Under the pieces are notes generated by a model. That model did no database searches and was not told where the DNA came from. It worked only from the letters and a program-made list of their open reading frames with translations. Source: Oscheius sp. JU75 (lineage: Eukaryota > Nematoda > Chromadorea > Rhabditida > Rhabditidae). From it: a DNA stretch of 64,000 nucleotides. The position numbers were made by a program, and so were the translations under genes. How positions within the stretch are numbered: the first letter of the stretch is position 1; every line of letters begins with the position of its first letter. Below, in pieces: positions 1 to 12,128 of the stretch. Where the stretch lies: contig JASJZC010000006.1 of NCBI GenBank assembly GCA_037178855.1, positions 434,001-498,000 on the forward strand, written 5' to 3'.

Positions 1-1985
1 CGGAAATGGCACCTCACCGATGCTGAACTGGGTAAGTTTAAGTTCGAGACATGCATGCAGCATGAATACTTTTGTTTCTTGGTATATGCTTCTGTCTGCT
101 TTACTTGTCACATACACAGTCGTTTACACAAATAGTTTAGCCAAAACAGTCCAATATCAGCTATCTCGGTGGTCAGTAAGATTTCGAGCTCAAACTACCA
201 CGTGAAGAGATCAGGTTGACAACGACAAAACAATTGACAGACAATTTGTTAAAGACAATGTAAAAGTTGAGTAGATTGACAAAGAGACAACGGAAGGTAG
301 GACGGGACTGGGCATGGTTTGATAGATAGACCGAGACAGCCAGTGGACAGAGATAGTACAAGAGTTGGACCGGGTGACATTGATCGGATAGTATGATCAC
401 AGGTTCATAGGAATTACCTGAAAACGAGATAGGGTCAGGCGGTTGTCCGACACAGGGCATTATAGACAGGACAGTACGGCAGATTGGCAGAGAGACATGT
501 CAAAAGACGGGTTGACAATAGTATGGAAGAAGGGCGACAGGTTGACAGGGACATGGAAAGAATAGACAAAGACCCTAGTCTTGAAACGTGGACAGAGACA
601 AGATGAAAGTTGGACAAAGTGACAGAGAAAGGTTAGCAGCAGACGTGGTCAGAAATAGTATAGGACAAACTTGACATGGCGTCCAGTGGATAGGTTGACA
701 GACTCACCTCGTACAGGATGACAGAGACATGGTCATGGTCATAGGTTGACAAAGAGAGGATGACAGAGCATCCCAAATCCAAAAGAGCTCGTTGTATTTC
801 GTAACATCTCTCCAATACTTTCAAATCTCTGTCCTGTCCCCATTAATCATTTCCTCCATTCACATCTGTGTACAGTCAGTTCAGTTATGGCCTCTTCACT
901 CGAGTCCATGGCTGAGAAGAAGCAATCAAAAGCCGAGAATCTAAGCTCGAGAGCCCGGGAGATAATTGGAAAGATCAAGAATCGCGAAAAGAGCCATCAT
1001 CAGCTCGTTGATGTGAGTATTTCGAAGACTTCTTGAACTAGAACAGTCCTGAAAGAATCATCCATTTAAGGAAGAAGCAGTCGAACATATGCCCCTTCAG
1101 GACACCAACTCTAACGCCTACAGTAATTCCTATTCCGATGATGAGGCTTTCAGTCCAGCCCGGTCAAAAAGAAAACTGATTACTGTAGTCTCGGACCCGA
1201 TAGACTCTCCTAGGAGCGTCATCACGGACATGTGGAGAGACAGAGACGCTGAGAGGATGGCCAACTGGCAGAATGAGGACTGTAATCCAAGAAAGAGACT
1301 CCAGCAGAAGTTGCTGTCCAATGGAACGGATCGATGTGAGTTTGAACGATCAGATCTCTGTCTCTCTGTTTCACTAACTTTAAGAATTCCATTTCAGCCC
1401 AAAACTACGGTTCAGTGAAGCACCGGGATGACGAAAAGAGCAATGGGACAGCTTCCAAACAGGACAAATGGTCAACAGCCATCAAACAGATCCAAAAACA
1501 TAAGTGAGTCAACCGTATTTTCTTCAAAGCTCTCCTCGTGTCATACACCCACCAAATTTTAGAGACTCGACTCGAAATAGTAGCACCAATAGACACAACT
1601 CGATCTGGTACTTTTTTGTTCTGTAGCAGTTTTTTCACGCGTGTTTTTCCCCAACCCGGCCTGTTTGTGTGACCTATCTCTAACCCCAGATTTGAAAGTA
1701 TCCATCGCATTTTTCAGTGTGCCGTGGTTTTTAGAGGTGCAAATTTTTAAATTTCACTCTGTCTACGAATTCTGATGCTCCGAGTTGTATCTAGAGTGTT
1801 TTCCCCTTGACTCTCTTTGAAGATGCCCGGAAAAATAGCCTACTCTTTCAGGAAAATCATCGGTCGCAACCGAGCCAAAAGAATAGATCAACGTAGTCGA
1901 TGGGTCTTTCCCTTGACCTTCATCGTCTTCAATATCAGCTACTGGGGCTACTATCTTTATTGGAAGGAGGGGCCGGAAAAGTCCT
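1..1985 (+). CDS. Cys-loop ligand-gated ion channel subunit, C-terminal part (5' truncated by window edge)
   Basis: Proposed exons are <1-31, 885-1012, 1101-1335, 1398-1503 and 1851-1985, joined in consistent phase. The early exons give a long polar M3-M4 cytoplasmic loop rich in Ser, Lys and Arg. The last exon holds the M4 helix: an Ile-Asp-x-x-Ser-Arg lead, then FPLTFIVFN and YWGYYLYW, then a short charged tail and TAA. The IDxxSR...FPxxFxxFNxxYW signature is typical of invertebrate anion-type pentameric channels (GABA/GluCl/LGC families). In this family the M4 segment packs on the outside of the pore in the plasma membrane of nerve or muscle. The extracellular domain and M1-M3 lie upstream of the window, so the ligand cannot be told. 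The first intron (32-884) is filled with degenerate GACAG/TTGACA repeats. An AATAAA lies 100 bp after the stop. The exon at 1-31 is an inference from its donor and open frame. Confidence 0.8.
210..790. repeat. Degenerate GACAGAG/GGTTGACAG simple repeat inside the first intron
   Basis: The stretch repeats short units such as TTGACAG, GACAGAGA and GACAGG at irregular spacing, with no long open frame of either codon character. It occupies most of the intron between the exon ending at 31 and the exon starting at 885. It looks like a decayed, expanded form of the simple motif seen in many other introns here. Confidence 0.6.
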
Positions 1986-2085
1986 AAACTTACCGTGCCA
2001 AGATGATATGGGTACTATATTTCGAGTCCTTTTTATGTAATGTTGTATATCAGTACTCTCCCTCATACTACTGTAAGTCAGTGTA

Positions 2086-2091
2086 AATAAA
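2086..2091 (+). promoter_or_regulatory. Polyadenylation signal of the first channel gene
   Basis: An AATAAA hexamer lies 101 bp after the TAA stop of the channel gene, in a T-rich setting, as expected for the 3' end of that transcript. Confidence 0.6.
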
Positions 2092-4001
2092 CTTTTGTGA
2101 GTGATGTCTTCCCGGTCCGTGAAATGGCGTGAAAAACATAACGAGACCTCCGGAAAGCGGCAGAGAGAGACACTCTAGCTCATCGATCCGGTCCAGGCGG
2201 GGGAGTCTGGCGACTCCAGTACTGGCCTCTGGACACAGCTGTTCTCTGGCGTCAAGGAACAAAACATTGTCATCTTTTTCCGCCTTTTTCCATTTTTAAT
2301 TATTCAGAGAGGCGAGACAGAGACAGAGATACTTCCTAATAGCTCTCAGTTCATCACATGTTCTCTCTCCCTCTTCCTACGCATAAGGAGCTTTTTTCCT
2401 CGCGAGCTTCCGCGTCACCTAATCTAGGCCCGAAAACTTCCGTTATACTTTTCACGTGGGTACTTTCTCTAAATGTCTTCCAAATATAGAGACGGGGGAA
2501 CATCGACCGCTAAGTGCCTCTCAAGCGGGGCTATATCCCCTTGTTCCCTCTGGGGAAACGTGAGGTATTACGAATGTTTTCGCAAGCTGATGCAAAAACT
2601 GTACTATGGCAACGACAGGCATCAATCGTCTTCAACATCAGCTACTGGGGCTACTATCTCTATTAAAAGAAGGGGCGGGAAAAGTCCTAAACTTTGGCAA
2701 GGGTACCAGCAGCTTTCTTCATAAAGTTATGGTATCGAACTCTCTTTCCATCCTTTCTTCAGTCTCTCTATCTGTCTTTTATCACTGTCTTTCTGTCTCT
2801 CCGACTGTTTGAATTGATCTCAGAAAACATATTCCCTTGTCGCAGACATCCCTCAAGATGAAAATATTTTGTAGCTATGAGTATCTTGTTGCCGATTTCT
2901 GCTTCTGACATGTTTTGTACACCGACTACTATTTATAAAAGCTTAGAGGTCTGTTCAACAAGCATGCCTCCGCTTCATGGCTTCCAGTTTATTTTTGTCT
3001 TGGAATCTTTTTTCACAGTTCAAAAGTTGCTCTTATCTGTTTCCCTCCCTCGTCTCCTGACCCCCTCGTCCTATCTACGTGCTGCCGTACTATCACCCTC
3101 AAGAAATCTCTCCAAATTAGCACGGGCTCACACATCTGGTTCTTGTTTTTTCTTTACTCGAGTGCTCTCTTGCTCTTCATGCAATACAGCAGTGACGCAA
3201 TTGTAAGAGTGGCGAAACTCGCGCATTTACGAATATTTGCGTCAGGATGCTTTCTCTGTCTCTGATTCTCTTTATCAGACCCTCCAGTTTGCAGTCTTCA
3301 TTTGAATTTTGATAAGACTATCTCATTTTAATCGAGCCCATTGTTTAAATTTTAACATATTGATAAGCCAGTTTTTGCCAGTCGCTGCTAACCCTTTACC
3401 CTTTGAACTTCACTGACTTAAACCTTGTCATCGAGAACAAAAAAACCGATTTTAGCAATGTTTTGCAAAGACGTAGAGCATTGTTTGTTCTTGAACTTTG
3501 CAGGATCTTGCAGAGGTGCAAAATCTGTTCTTAAGCTGAAAAACAGCATGAACACTTGCCATCCCTGTCTCCAGTGGACTGTCCAATGAAACCCAATCCT
3601 CCTCTACTCCCCACTGTAAACCACTCACCACTTCCCTCTCTCTGTCCAATCAAAAGTGGCTTCTTTTAATCCCAGCTTTCTTTTCTTTTCATCTGCGTCA
3701 GTTCATCACAAGGGCCCAAGTGGTGTGGGGGTAATTGCGTTTATGTGCCACTGCCCCCCAAGATTAGTTGGGCTTGGAGCTCTTCCGAACCGGGGACACG
3801 TCACCTTTTTGTTTCGAACTTTCTTAAACTGACAGAGACAAAGACTCAGAGAGACAGAGAGAAAGAGACAGAGAGTCAGAGAAACAGGGACACAAAGAGA
3901 CAAAAGGAAAAAGGGACAAAGAGAATGAGAGACAGAGATACATACAGAACTTTTGCTCTTACCAGCCTCTGACTCAAGTTTATGACAAGTTTCAGAACAA
4001 A
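2092..4001. other. Intergenic stretch between channel and transporter
   Basis: I see no supportable gene here. Contents: a decayed channel exon copy at 2625-2693, CTCTCTGTC-type pyrimidine runs near 2745-2805, and a dense GACAGAGA-type purine tract at about 3829-3950, directly upstream of the transporter start. Short open frames have no recognisable features. Confidence 0.5.
2625..2693 (+). pseudogene. Decayed copy of the channel's last-exon M4 region
   Basis: About 69 bp match the end of the upstream channel's last exon (1922-1990) with roughly six differences by eye, including the coding stretch for NISYWGYYLY and the bases after the stop (AAAGTCCTAAACT). In the copy the Trp codon after YLY is TAA, so the frame is closed early. 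No other exon of the gene is visible around it. It lies about 640 bp downstream of the real stop, on the same strand, as expected of a local partial duplication. Confidence 0.8.
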
Positions 4002-6090
4002 ATGAATCCACAGGACCCTCCTGCACCGTCACTAATGTCCCTCAACTCACAAAAAGTGAGCTTATTCAGTTCCAAACACTTAGAAATGTTCAGATAGGCA
4101 GTAAATTCACACTCGAACGGGTTCCGGAGCCAGATGATCGTCCACCAACACCGGGAAAGCGACATCTTTGGGGGAGAGCAAGGTACGGTTCCCTGAATTC
4201 CTCAAAAATTGTAGGAGAGTTTAGATATTTGGTCTTGGCAGCTTCTGTTCTTTGTTTCACGGCAGCCCGATCAAATGACATGACATTTTCCTTCTCTGTT
4301 ATCTGCATGACAGGGAACATGTCAGAGACGGCGGAGGTTGGTCTTGACAGCGACATGACATTGACAGATAGTTGGCATGGACCTAAAATTGGGGTTACCA
4401 GCATTTGACGAGCTTTCAGAGCAACTTTCCATCCGTAGATTTCACTTCCCGAGACCTCTCCCTCACTTTTGCTGGAGCAGGAACCGGAGCTATTCTGGCA
4501 GCGTTTCCTTTAGCGCTACTGTTACAACAGTTTGGTGGAAGGTATGTTCAGAAGTCTCCTTTGAATGACAAAATATCTAGAATGGTCATGGGAATCCTTG
4601 TACTACTGTCCTCCATGGCCACCCTTCTTCTACCTTATGCTGCTATGACAGCTTCAGCCCAGGAATGGCCCATTTCTTCATTACTGTTTCCGCTTAGACT
4701 GCTACAAGGTTGGTGAACTGTCTTCCTGTCTCTCTGTCTCTGTCTAATGTTAACCTTTTTCCAGGTACCGCTGTAGCCGCTGTCATGCCAATGATGGGCT
4801 TTGTCAGCGCCCATTGGGCTCCTGTAAGTGAGATGGGCAACTTTATCACGCTCCTCTCCGGCTCAGGACAGATCTCCCAGATCTTTACCATGCCCATCTC
4901 TGCCTACCTATGGTAACACTGTCAATCGCTCAACAGAACCGAGATTTCCAGCGTGAACACAGGCTGGCCGTCCGCCTACTACTTCCACGGCACACTAGGA
5001 ATCGTCTCTGCTATCTCCTTCATCTTTCTGTTCCGAAACAATCCGAAAAAGCACCAGCTGGTCAGTGAGACAGAAGTTCAGACCATCACTGATGGAAGTG
5101 AGTTTCAATGTTACGATATAGGCAACCTACCATTCTCAGTAGTCCACCGGAAACGGAAAGAGCAGACCATTCCCTACAGAGCCATCGCGACCAGTAAACC
5201 TATATGGGCCTGCTGGATCAGCTTCTTTGGCAACTCTTTCGGATTCCAGCTCATTCTACAGTAAGTTTGACTAAACCTACCAGAAATTTACTTTGCCAAC
5301 GTCAATCTTCTTTTCATTTTTCCAGATTCATGCCAATCTACCTGAACAAGGTTCTCCATGTCCCTGTGGCAAAAACAGGTATCTCTGCCATGTTGCCTCC
5401 TCTCGCACAGCTCATCGTAAAAATCGTGGCTGGAATCGCGAGTGACAAGATCACACGTGTCTCTGTGAGTGTCGACTAAAAATCAGGAGAAATACAAAGT
5501 TTCAGGAGCGACGAAAGCTGCAGATCTTTAACTCTGTGGCAATGTGCGGCTGTGCTCTGTTTCTTCTCCCTCTGGGATTCTTGCATCATAGCGAGGCGAC
5601 TGTAGCAATCGGTAAGAGCTTTTCTGTAAGAAAACTTATCAACACAGCTTGCATCTGTATTGCTATTGCCTGCCTGGGACTGGTATCTTGTGGCTCGATG
5701 AAATCGGCCACGATGGTCGCCAGACAGTACTCACACTTTGTCATGTCGATTGTTCAGGTGAGGAGAGAAACACATATAGGCAGAGAGATAGAAAGATATA
5801 GTGAAAGAGAATCAGAGAGACATATCAAATTTCAGTTCGTCGTCTGCATTGCCATGCTGGCAATTCCCTTCATTGTCAGCTTCCTTGCCCCAAACAATAC
5901 CATCGAAGAATGGAGGAGCATCTTTTTCTTCGTCTCAGCCATACTCTTCATCACGAACCTCTTCTTCTGTTACCTCTGCGATTCCGAAGCAGCTCCCTGG
6001 ACTGTGGAGAAGTTCATCAACACGAAGAATCTTCCCCTACTGTCAGATGATCCTCAGGCTACAGTGGCCACCATTGCGGAACATATTTGA
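4002..6090 (+). CDS. SLC17-type major facilitator transporter (phosphate/organic anion family)
   Basis: Exons read: 4002-4055, 4094 to about 4336-4393, 4420-4708, 4765-4912, 4952-5097, 5140-5260, 5326-5464, 5506-5611, 5648-5757 and 5836-6090. The product shows about twelve hydrophobic segments and nematode SLC17 landmarks: an N-terminal SND motif after TM1, GAGTGAI before a FGGRY turn, an RLLQG motif, GWPSAYY, a PYRAI segment before an IWACW helix, YLNKVL, VARQYSHF and LAPNNTIEEW. SLC17 members carry phosphate, glutamate or other organic anions with Na+ or H+; the substrate cannot be told here. The second intron is ambiguous: a 26-bp in-phase intron (4394-4419) or a longer one with a weak GTTGGT donor both restore the frame. 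The first exon starts at the only ATG in phase, just after a GACAGAG-rich tract. Several introns carry the TCTCTGTC motif. An AATAAA follows at 6210. Confidence 0.88.
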
Positions 6091-6209
6091 ACGGGAGAAT
6101 GGCCCTCTTACTTCTATTTTTCCTCCTAGGTAGCATCTCGGTGAAATTACGGGCTTTCTTCTACTGCTATAGACTGTGAACTGTACGAAGAACATATCTG
6201 TTTTTGGGA

Positions 6210-6215
6210 AATAAA
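6210..6215 (+). promoter_or_regulatory. Polyadenylation signal of the SLC17-type gene
   Basis: An AATAAA hexamer lies 120 bp after the TGA stop of the transporter and is followed by T-rich sequence and then a CTCTCTGTC run. Confidence 0.6.
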
Positions 6216-7842
6216 CGATTTACTGATTTTTATAATTGCTGTTCCTCTCTGTTTCTCTGTCTCTCTCTCTGTCGCGCTGTCTCTGTCTCCCTGTCCCAAT
6301 GATTACACTGTCTCATTAAATTCTACGAACTAGCGGTCGAAGATTTCAGACGGTCAGTCCCGTTCAAGGCTACTCACTTTTCGCGTAAACATTTTACGTA
6401 ATCGGTTGAAATTGAATGATAAGGAGAGAATATACGCAGTATAATGAATCAATTTTGGCCCTTTAGGTAGTTACGACCACCTTCTTTTTGCTCCCCCATT
6501 CCAATTAAGAGACAAGATTGCCGAATACAGCTGTGACGTAGCAAATTATTTTCGGCGTCTTCTCCCGATTGTCTCGATGAAAACTGGAGCTATGAATCAG
6601 CTGTTTTACGATTTGCCAAAGAAAAAGTAAGAAACAAAAGGGTGTCGAGTTGGGTGATTTTGATCCAACTTGACTTTTACTACCCAGTTCCAATAAGAAC
6701 ACTCGTTTTCCCAGTTCTGCCTAGGAACGATGTCAATCTCTCACTGTCTCTGTCTCTCTGTCTCCGTTCAATCCACAACCGAAGTTGATCATTGAGGCTG
6801 TTCTATGGCTTTTTCGGAGAGACGAAGAGAGGGCAACACCCACTGTGTGGCGGCGAAAGGTCGTAAATATCTCAATGAAACAAATAGAGAAAAAAACTGT
6901 TCATATTTTTCATTTTTTTTTGTCTACGCAAACAATCGCTCGTATTTTTCTGGAGATTCGACATGACAAACTGTGGCTTTGCGGCTTCTCTGATTAACTT
7001 CTGACCTTCAAATCTTCTCGACCCACTGTTTACTCTTCCGCGCTTTAAATTGTTTTGTAACAAAAAAGGGGTTGACCGGTTTCGGAATGGGAATAGGTAT
7101 CATGTGCATTCTCGCTGACGTAGAAACATGTTGGTAGTTCAAGGAGCATTTAAAGGCGGTCAACTATAGTGGCAGAGATAGAGACATTAAAATCCAGAAC
7201 TGTTCAAGTACCTCTCGAATTCGTCTTCCTGTAACTCTTTTCCATGTAAACATGGATGTAAACACGAAGAAATTGGCCCTTGACTGTCACTCTCTTTTTA
7301 TGACCCGAACTGAAGGGTTAGAGTTCTTCAATGCCAAGTTCCTTCCCTAATACATTGCTTATACACGGATGCAATTTCCAAGGCAGTTCAATTTTTTTTA
7401 TTGCATTTTGAACCTTTTTAAAAGCTCCAATACGTCAGCGAAGTTTTAAACTTTCTTCGTCTAATTATGCTGTTTCTGTCAGAACAATAAAAGAAGTGCT
7501 GCTAAGGAAATTAAAAAAATTGCGTCCGTGTCTCACCAAAGTACGCCTTTTTTTCCCCCTTTGATTACAGAACCGCAATCAAAATAGTCAAAACTAGACA
7601 AGGACACTCTATAAAGCAAGCTGATTATGACACCCAAGGGAAAACAATCTAAACAGCTTATCAGAGACTCTATTTTGACTGCAGGTTTCTGCTGGTGTTC
7701 ACACGAGCCCAAGGCCATTTCGCTCTCGCCACACGCTTCCTTTTGGTGGTCAGGCTTTTAGACCCCTTCTAGTGGTTTAATGTGTGTAGAGGGCGATCTC
7801 TGTCTCTCTGCTATTCTTTCAAAGTACAATCAGTTTCCAGTC
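6216..7842. other. Intergenic stretch between transporter and UGT
   Basis: I find no coding region I can support. A CTCTGTCTC run lies at about 6240-6300 and a second at about 6740-6770. The rest is AT-rich with only short open frames. The segment just before the UGT start ends in TTTCCAG, so a non-coding 5' exon or a trans-splice acceptor may lie immediately upstream of the ATG. Confidence 0.45.
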
Positions 7843-10604
7843 ATGCTATCCCTCTTCCTCTTCCTCCCTCTCGTCGTCAGTAGTCTCAACATCCTTTTGT
7901 ACTCTGCCCCCATCGGATTCAGCCATATCCAGTTGATGACCAGTATAGCTGACACTCTAGTGGAGGGAGGACACAACGTGGTTTGTTGAAAATTGGCCAG
8001 CGGACAAATGACTTTCAGACAGTCTTAGCACCGGTAGTCGAAGCAAAAATGAGGAAACATGTCAGTAAGGGAGCATCTACAATTTTTGTGGACATGCCAG
8101 AGGAGATTAGACAAAAACAGGCGGCCAGAACGGAGGGACTTTGGCAGGTATGTGATAGAGAGACAGAGAGACAGGGAGGCAGAGAGATAGGGAAACCGAT
8201 AGATAGAGAGATAGGCTGTTGTTTCAGCTCGATGCCATGTTCGGAAACCTGATCAAAGTTGGTGGAGTAGGCTCAATCCAGATGGACGTTTGTAAAAGTA
8301 AGACAACTATGCCAAGACACCTAGTACATTTTTTAGATCTTCTGGAGCGTCGGGGGGAATATTTCCATAACTTGAACACCACTTTCGACGTGGCCATTGT
8401 CGATCTAAATGGTCTGTGTGGCTTTGGATTGATACAGGTTCCAGCCTTTGACAAGATGTAGTAGCTATTGTCTTTCAGCTCTTAGACGTCCGGAACACCG
8501 TCGCGGTTAGTGCTATTGGCTTCATGGATGGGGTGACGGAAGTCTTCCATACCCCGGTCATGCACAGTTATGTTCCAGGTGAGACTCAGTTCTGATTCAT
8601 AGACAGAGAGGCAAAAAGATTTTTCTGCAAAGTTCTGCAAAATTGACAGCAGTTCAAACCTGCACACTCTAGCCAGCATCGCACCACAACTGTCGGTCAC
8701 ATCGAAATCGAAAATGGTTATCTTTGGAGAAAATTAAGAGAGAAAGAAAATCGGTTTTTAACGATTCTCCGATTTTGGCTGCAAGCTTTTTGTAATTTAC
8801 AGGAAAGTGGATAGAGGGTCGAAGGTCGAAAAGCTCTCTCTCGCTGTCCCTCTGTGTCTCTATCTCTCTGTCTATCTTGCTCATCCCACCGTTCCAGGTC
8901 AACTTCTCTACTACACAGATAAGATGACGTTCCTCCAACGAATGTGGAACGGAGCATGGCATACCTTTAGCAGAGCCTCATACTCTCTTATTTTCCCTTG
9001 GAGATATCGGGTATTCCAACCCGGCAATTTCTAAACTCCCTTCCGTTCCAGCAACTCTTTTCCTTCTTCGGCATCGAATTTGACCTCCTGGGATCGATTC
9101 TACCCCAAATCAACTATCTTCTCATCAATACTGATGAGTACTTGGACATTGGGCGACCGGTTTCCCAAAGGATCAAATATATTGGAGGTGTAGCAGTCAA
9201 GCCACCGGGAAGAATGCCAGAGGTCAGTCATCTAACCGAAGACGCATCAAGTTATTAGACTTTCGAAAAACTATTGAACTCTTCAAGAAGAGGAGTGATA
9301 GCCATCAGCTTTGGGTCCTATGCTACTACCTCTGACATGCCCAGGGACATGAAGGAGGCCTTCTTGCTAGCCATAGATGGTTAGTCATCCATATTTCCTT
9401 CTGAAGACAGCTCTAGAACTGAAAGAGTACGACTTTGTCTGGAGAGTCGACCACCGGGACATGTCTCTGTCCGATGGGAGAAGGAATCTTCATACTGTTA
9501 GTTGGCTTCCACAGAGGGAACTTTTACGTGAGTTAGGAAAAATACCATAGTTGAGTCTACTTTCAGACCACTCGGCTGTGAAAGTCTTCGTTAGTCATGC
9601 TGGAATGAACAGCGTTCTGGAGACCACACAGGCTGGGAAGCCAGCCCTGTTCATACCGATCTTTGGAGATCAGTTCCAGGTATGTGAAAGAGAGTGAGAG
9701 AGCGTTAACAGCAACAGATTCCAACCCAGTTTTCATAACCTAAACACAATTTTTCGGCCTAGCGATGTTTTGCAAAGTTGTAGCCCATGGCAAAATTTTA
9801 GTATTCGTCCCCCGTATCACCCCCGTATCACCCCCGTACCATCTCGCGCCGGTCAATCCCCATATATGCCAGGCACTGGGCCTTCAAGTCAGCTTTCGGG
9901 CTCAAGTGATCGTACCAGCAGTACCCTCAGACCATGATCGTTGTAGAACGAGTTTACCGAAGTAGCTTCGAGAATGGTCTAGGGACAAATACTGCTTTTT
10001 GAAGAGAAAAGAGGTGTTTCGAAACACTCGCAAAAAACACCCTATAATACAAGAACAAAGCTGCCGAAAATTTACAATACGAAATGTTATACAGCCATGA
10101 CCACATTTGACATACTTTTGTTGGAACGGCGGTCGTCTTAAAAAGGTTGTGAGGGTTTTTGTGTCGAGAGACAATGAAAAATTTCAGAACGCTGCTACAG
10201 TATCCCGCAAGAACACATCAAAAGTTATTTGGAAGACGGAACTCAAAGGCCGAGCTGTGGTCACAGCTTTGCGGGACCTTCTGGAAGATCCTGGGTGCTG
10301 CCTCTCTCGTCGTGTAACAAAAATATTGTTCAGATATGCCCAGAGAGCGGAGAGACTAGCGCAACTGATGTCCTCCAAGTCCTTCTCTCCAAAAGACAGG
10401 ATTTTAGAAGCAGTGGAGTACACCGGGAAATTTGGAAGAATCCATGATTTGGATGTTCACGGCTTCAGCATGGGAACCATGGAATATTTCAACATTGACG
10501 TCATCATTGGCTGGATGTTCGTCTTCTTCTGTCTCTTCTACAGTATCCACTTTCTCTTCTACAGAACAAGGGTTGAGGTTAAGGAAAAGTACAAGTTCCA
10601 ATGA
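7843..10604 (+). CDS. UDP-glucuronosyl/glucosyltransferase (UGT), membrane anchored
   Basis: Twelve exons: 7843-7980, 8019-8147, 8228-8297, 8337-8437, 8479-8578, 8898-9010, 9052-9222, 9259-9379, 9411-9527, 9567-9679, 10188-10294 and 10334-10604. The protein begins with a signal peptide followed by LNILLYSAPIGFSHIQ and ADTLVEGGHNV, the usual acceptor-binding start of nematode UGTs. The donor-sugar signature is present: SWLPQRELL, then FVSHAGMNSVLE, AGKP and FGDQFQ. The C-terminus has one hydrophobic helix (about 25 residues) and a short basic tail, the type I anchor of ER UGTs with the catalytic domain in the lumen. Such enzymes attach a sugar from UDP-sugar to lipophilic substrates and toxins. 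The intron before the penultimate exon (9680-10187) holds repeat element R1. Intron 8579-8897 carries CTCTGTC motifs. All phases are consistent, so the gene looks intact. Confidence 0.92.
9765..10015 (+). repeat. Dispersed repeat R1, copy a (in UGT intron)
   Basis: This copy shares long near-identical stretches with 23300-23620, 26699-27130 and 44277-44400. Landmarks in order: TGCAAAGTTGTAGCCCATG, CCCCGTATCA repeated, CCATATATGCC, GCTTTCGGGCTCAAGTGATCG, then a hairpin block (AGACCAT...CGAAGTAGCTTCG...ATGGTCT) and TACTGCTTTTTGAAGAGAAA. In this copy the CCCCCGTATCA unit is tandemly repeated. It lies wholly inside the UGT intron 9680-10187. Confidence 0.8.
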
Positions 10605-10879
10605 GAATGAGAGAGACAGAACCTGGTCGGAGCTTTATGTTATTTTTGGTGTAAAAACATTGACGGTCTCAGCTTTGTAAATATTATATTGTTGGAGCAA
10701 AAAAAAATTTTTGTTGGTTAACAAGGTGTCTCTCTCTTTTTCTATTTTTCTTTCTCTCTGTCTCTCTGTCCCCGTCGCCTCGGACAAATCTTTATTGTCT
10801 AGACAAAAATTTCCAGTTCTTCCACAAGATTGCTGGTCATTAGATTTCTAAAGTCTCATCTTTACACAATACAAAGGAC

Positions 10880-12074
10880 TTACGTTAATATTTTCGAGTT
10901 CACCGAGTTATCTCCTATAGAAGGCGATGTGATTTTGACTTTCCTGATCAGGATACATCGGTAGCTTGGTGTGAGAAGGATAATCATTATACCACACATG
11001 GCTCCATAGACTGACATTGACATCATACCGATTATGCCGAGGTCTGAAGAGTAGCTGTCTTTATCTGTCTCTCTCTGTCTGTCTTTTTCTGCTCGACAAA
11101 CCTTCAAATCCGTAGATGTGTCTGGTCTGGACAATCATTAAAAGGTAGCCAGGGGCATGGACGATAATTAGTGGCATGAGAACCTAGAACTGTCCATCAA
11201 AGTTGACAGTAACCACCTACCTGAATCATCAAATGACACAAAAACTTCTTCTCCAAGCTGGCTGTCCTCTTCGAAATTGTACTCCTTTGTAAGTACCGAA
11301 AAGTCGATAAAATTAGAAGACCACAGACTATGGCAAAGTAGAAGTTGATGAAGAAGATAGGCAATCCGATGAACGTCTCATACTTTTCCGAATCGTAGAC
11401 TATAGACATTGGTCTATTGGTGTGATTGACTGTGACACAGGAAAAGTTCTGAAAGAGAAGAAACTATAATTTCTGCAAAAGACGCACATTTCGAAGCTGT
11501 TCCATTAGTTCTTCTTGTCCGTGTCTATCAAAAATATAAAATATTGCCAGGCCGGGTGTCATGAAAAATAGATAGGTGACAGTAATGAGACTTTTGAAGA
11601 AGAAAGGGAATTTTACTGAACCAGTGGCCTGAAAACAGTTTCAGTCTCTATGTCTCTCTGTGATGACTGACTCACCCTCAAATACCGGTAGACAAAAAGC
11701 TGGACCACAGCAGCTAACGAACCCGTAACAAGTAGAATTGATGAAGCTACCATCGTATTTGGAGAATAAATAGGGATTTGGAGAATTAACCCGTTTGGTA
11801 CCATGATAGTGAAGGGAAGAATGAACATAGGAACGGCTACTACTCCCATCTAAACCTCGTTCCTTGCCTCTCTGTACCCTACCTCAAAATCAGTAACAGC
11901 TGCTATCGCCTGATGCCACAGAAGATGCCATTTGTAGGCTCCAGCCCTTTTGGGAGTCCGAAACAGAATACAGTAGATAGTAAAGCAGTTGATGCCAGTT
12001 GCAAAGACACTTATCCCCCGCTGCGCATTGACATACATTGGGAACTCGTAGCGTAGAGGTGGACAGTCAAACAT
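10880..12074 (-). CDS. Seven-transmembrane serpentine chemoreceptor, SRH-like
   Basis: Six exons on the minus strand: 12074-11883, 11849-11676, 11628-11488, 11448-11221, 11183-11102 and 11043-10880, all in phase. The product has about seven hydrophobic segments. Near the first helices it has the motif ILFRTPKRAGAYKWHLLWHQ, resembling the TPKxMxxxKWxLL of nematode SRH/STR-superfamily receptors, and a late YGAMCGIMIILLTPSYR helix matching the conserved last helix and PYR of that class. These are G-protein-coupled receptors usually expressed in chemosensory neurons. The first intron is only 33 bp, the shortest well-supported intron in this window. The start ATG is the first in frame. An upstream minus-strand open frame (12401-12129) with two hydrophobic stretches could be a remnant but is not joined in phase. 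The assignment within the STR superfamily is by motif only. Confidence 0.78.
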
Positions 12075-12128
12075 CGTCTTTTACTTTTCTTTTCCTGAAA
12101 TATACTACTTTTAGAAAGACAGGAAGTT

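Noticed and set aside
9900..10015. Spliced-leader, U-snRNA or 5S RNA gene within R1
   Set aside because: The hairpin block resembles none of these by sequence: no SL exon, no Sm-site arrangement and no 5S internal control region.
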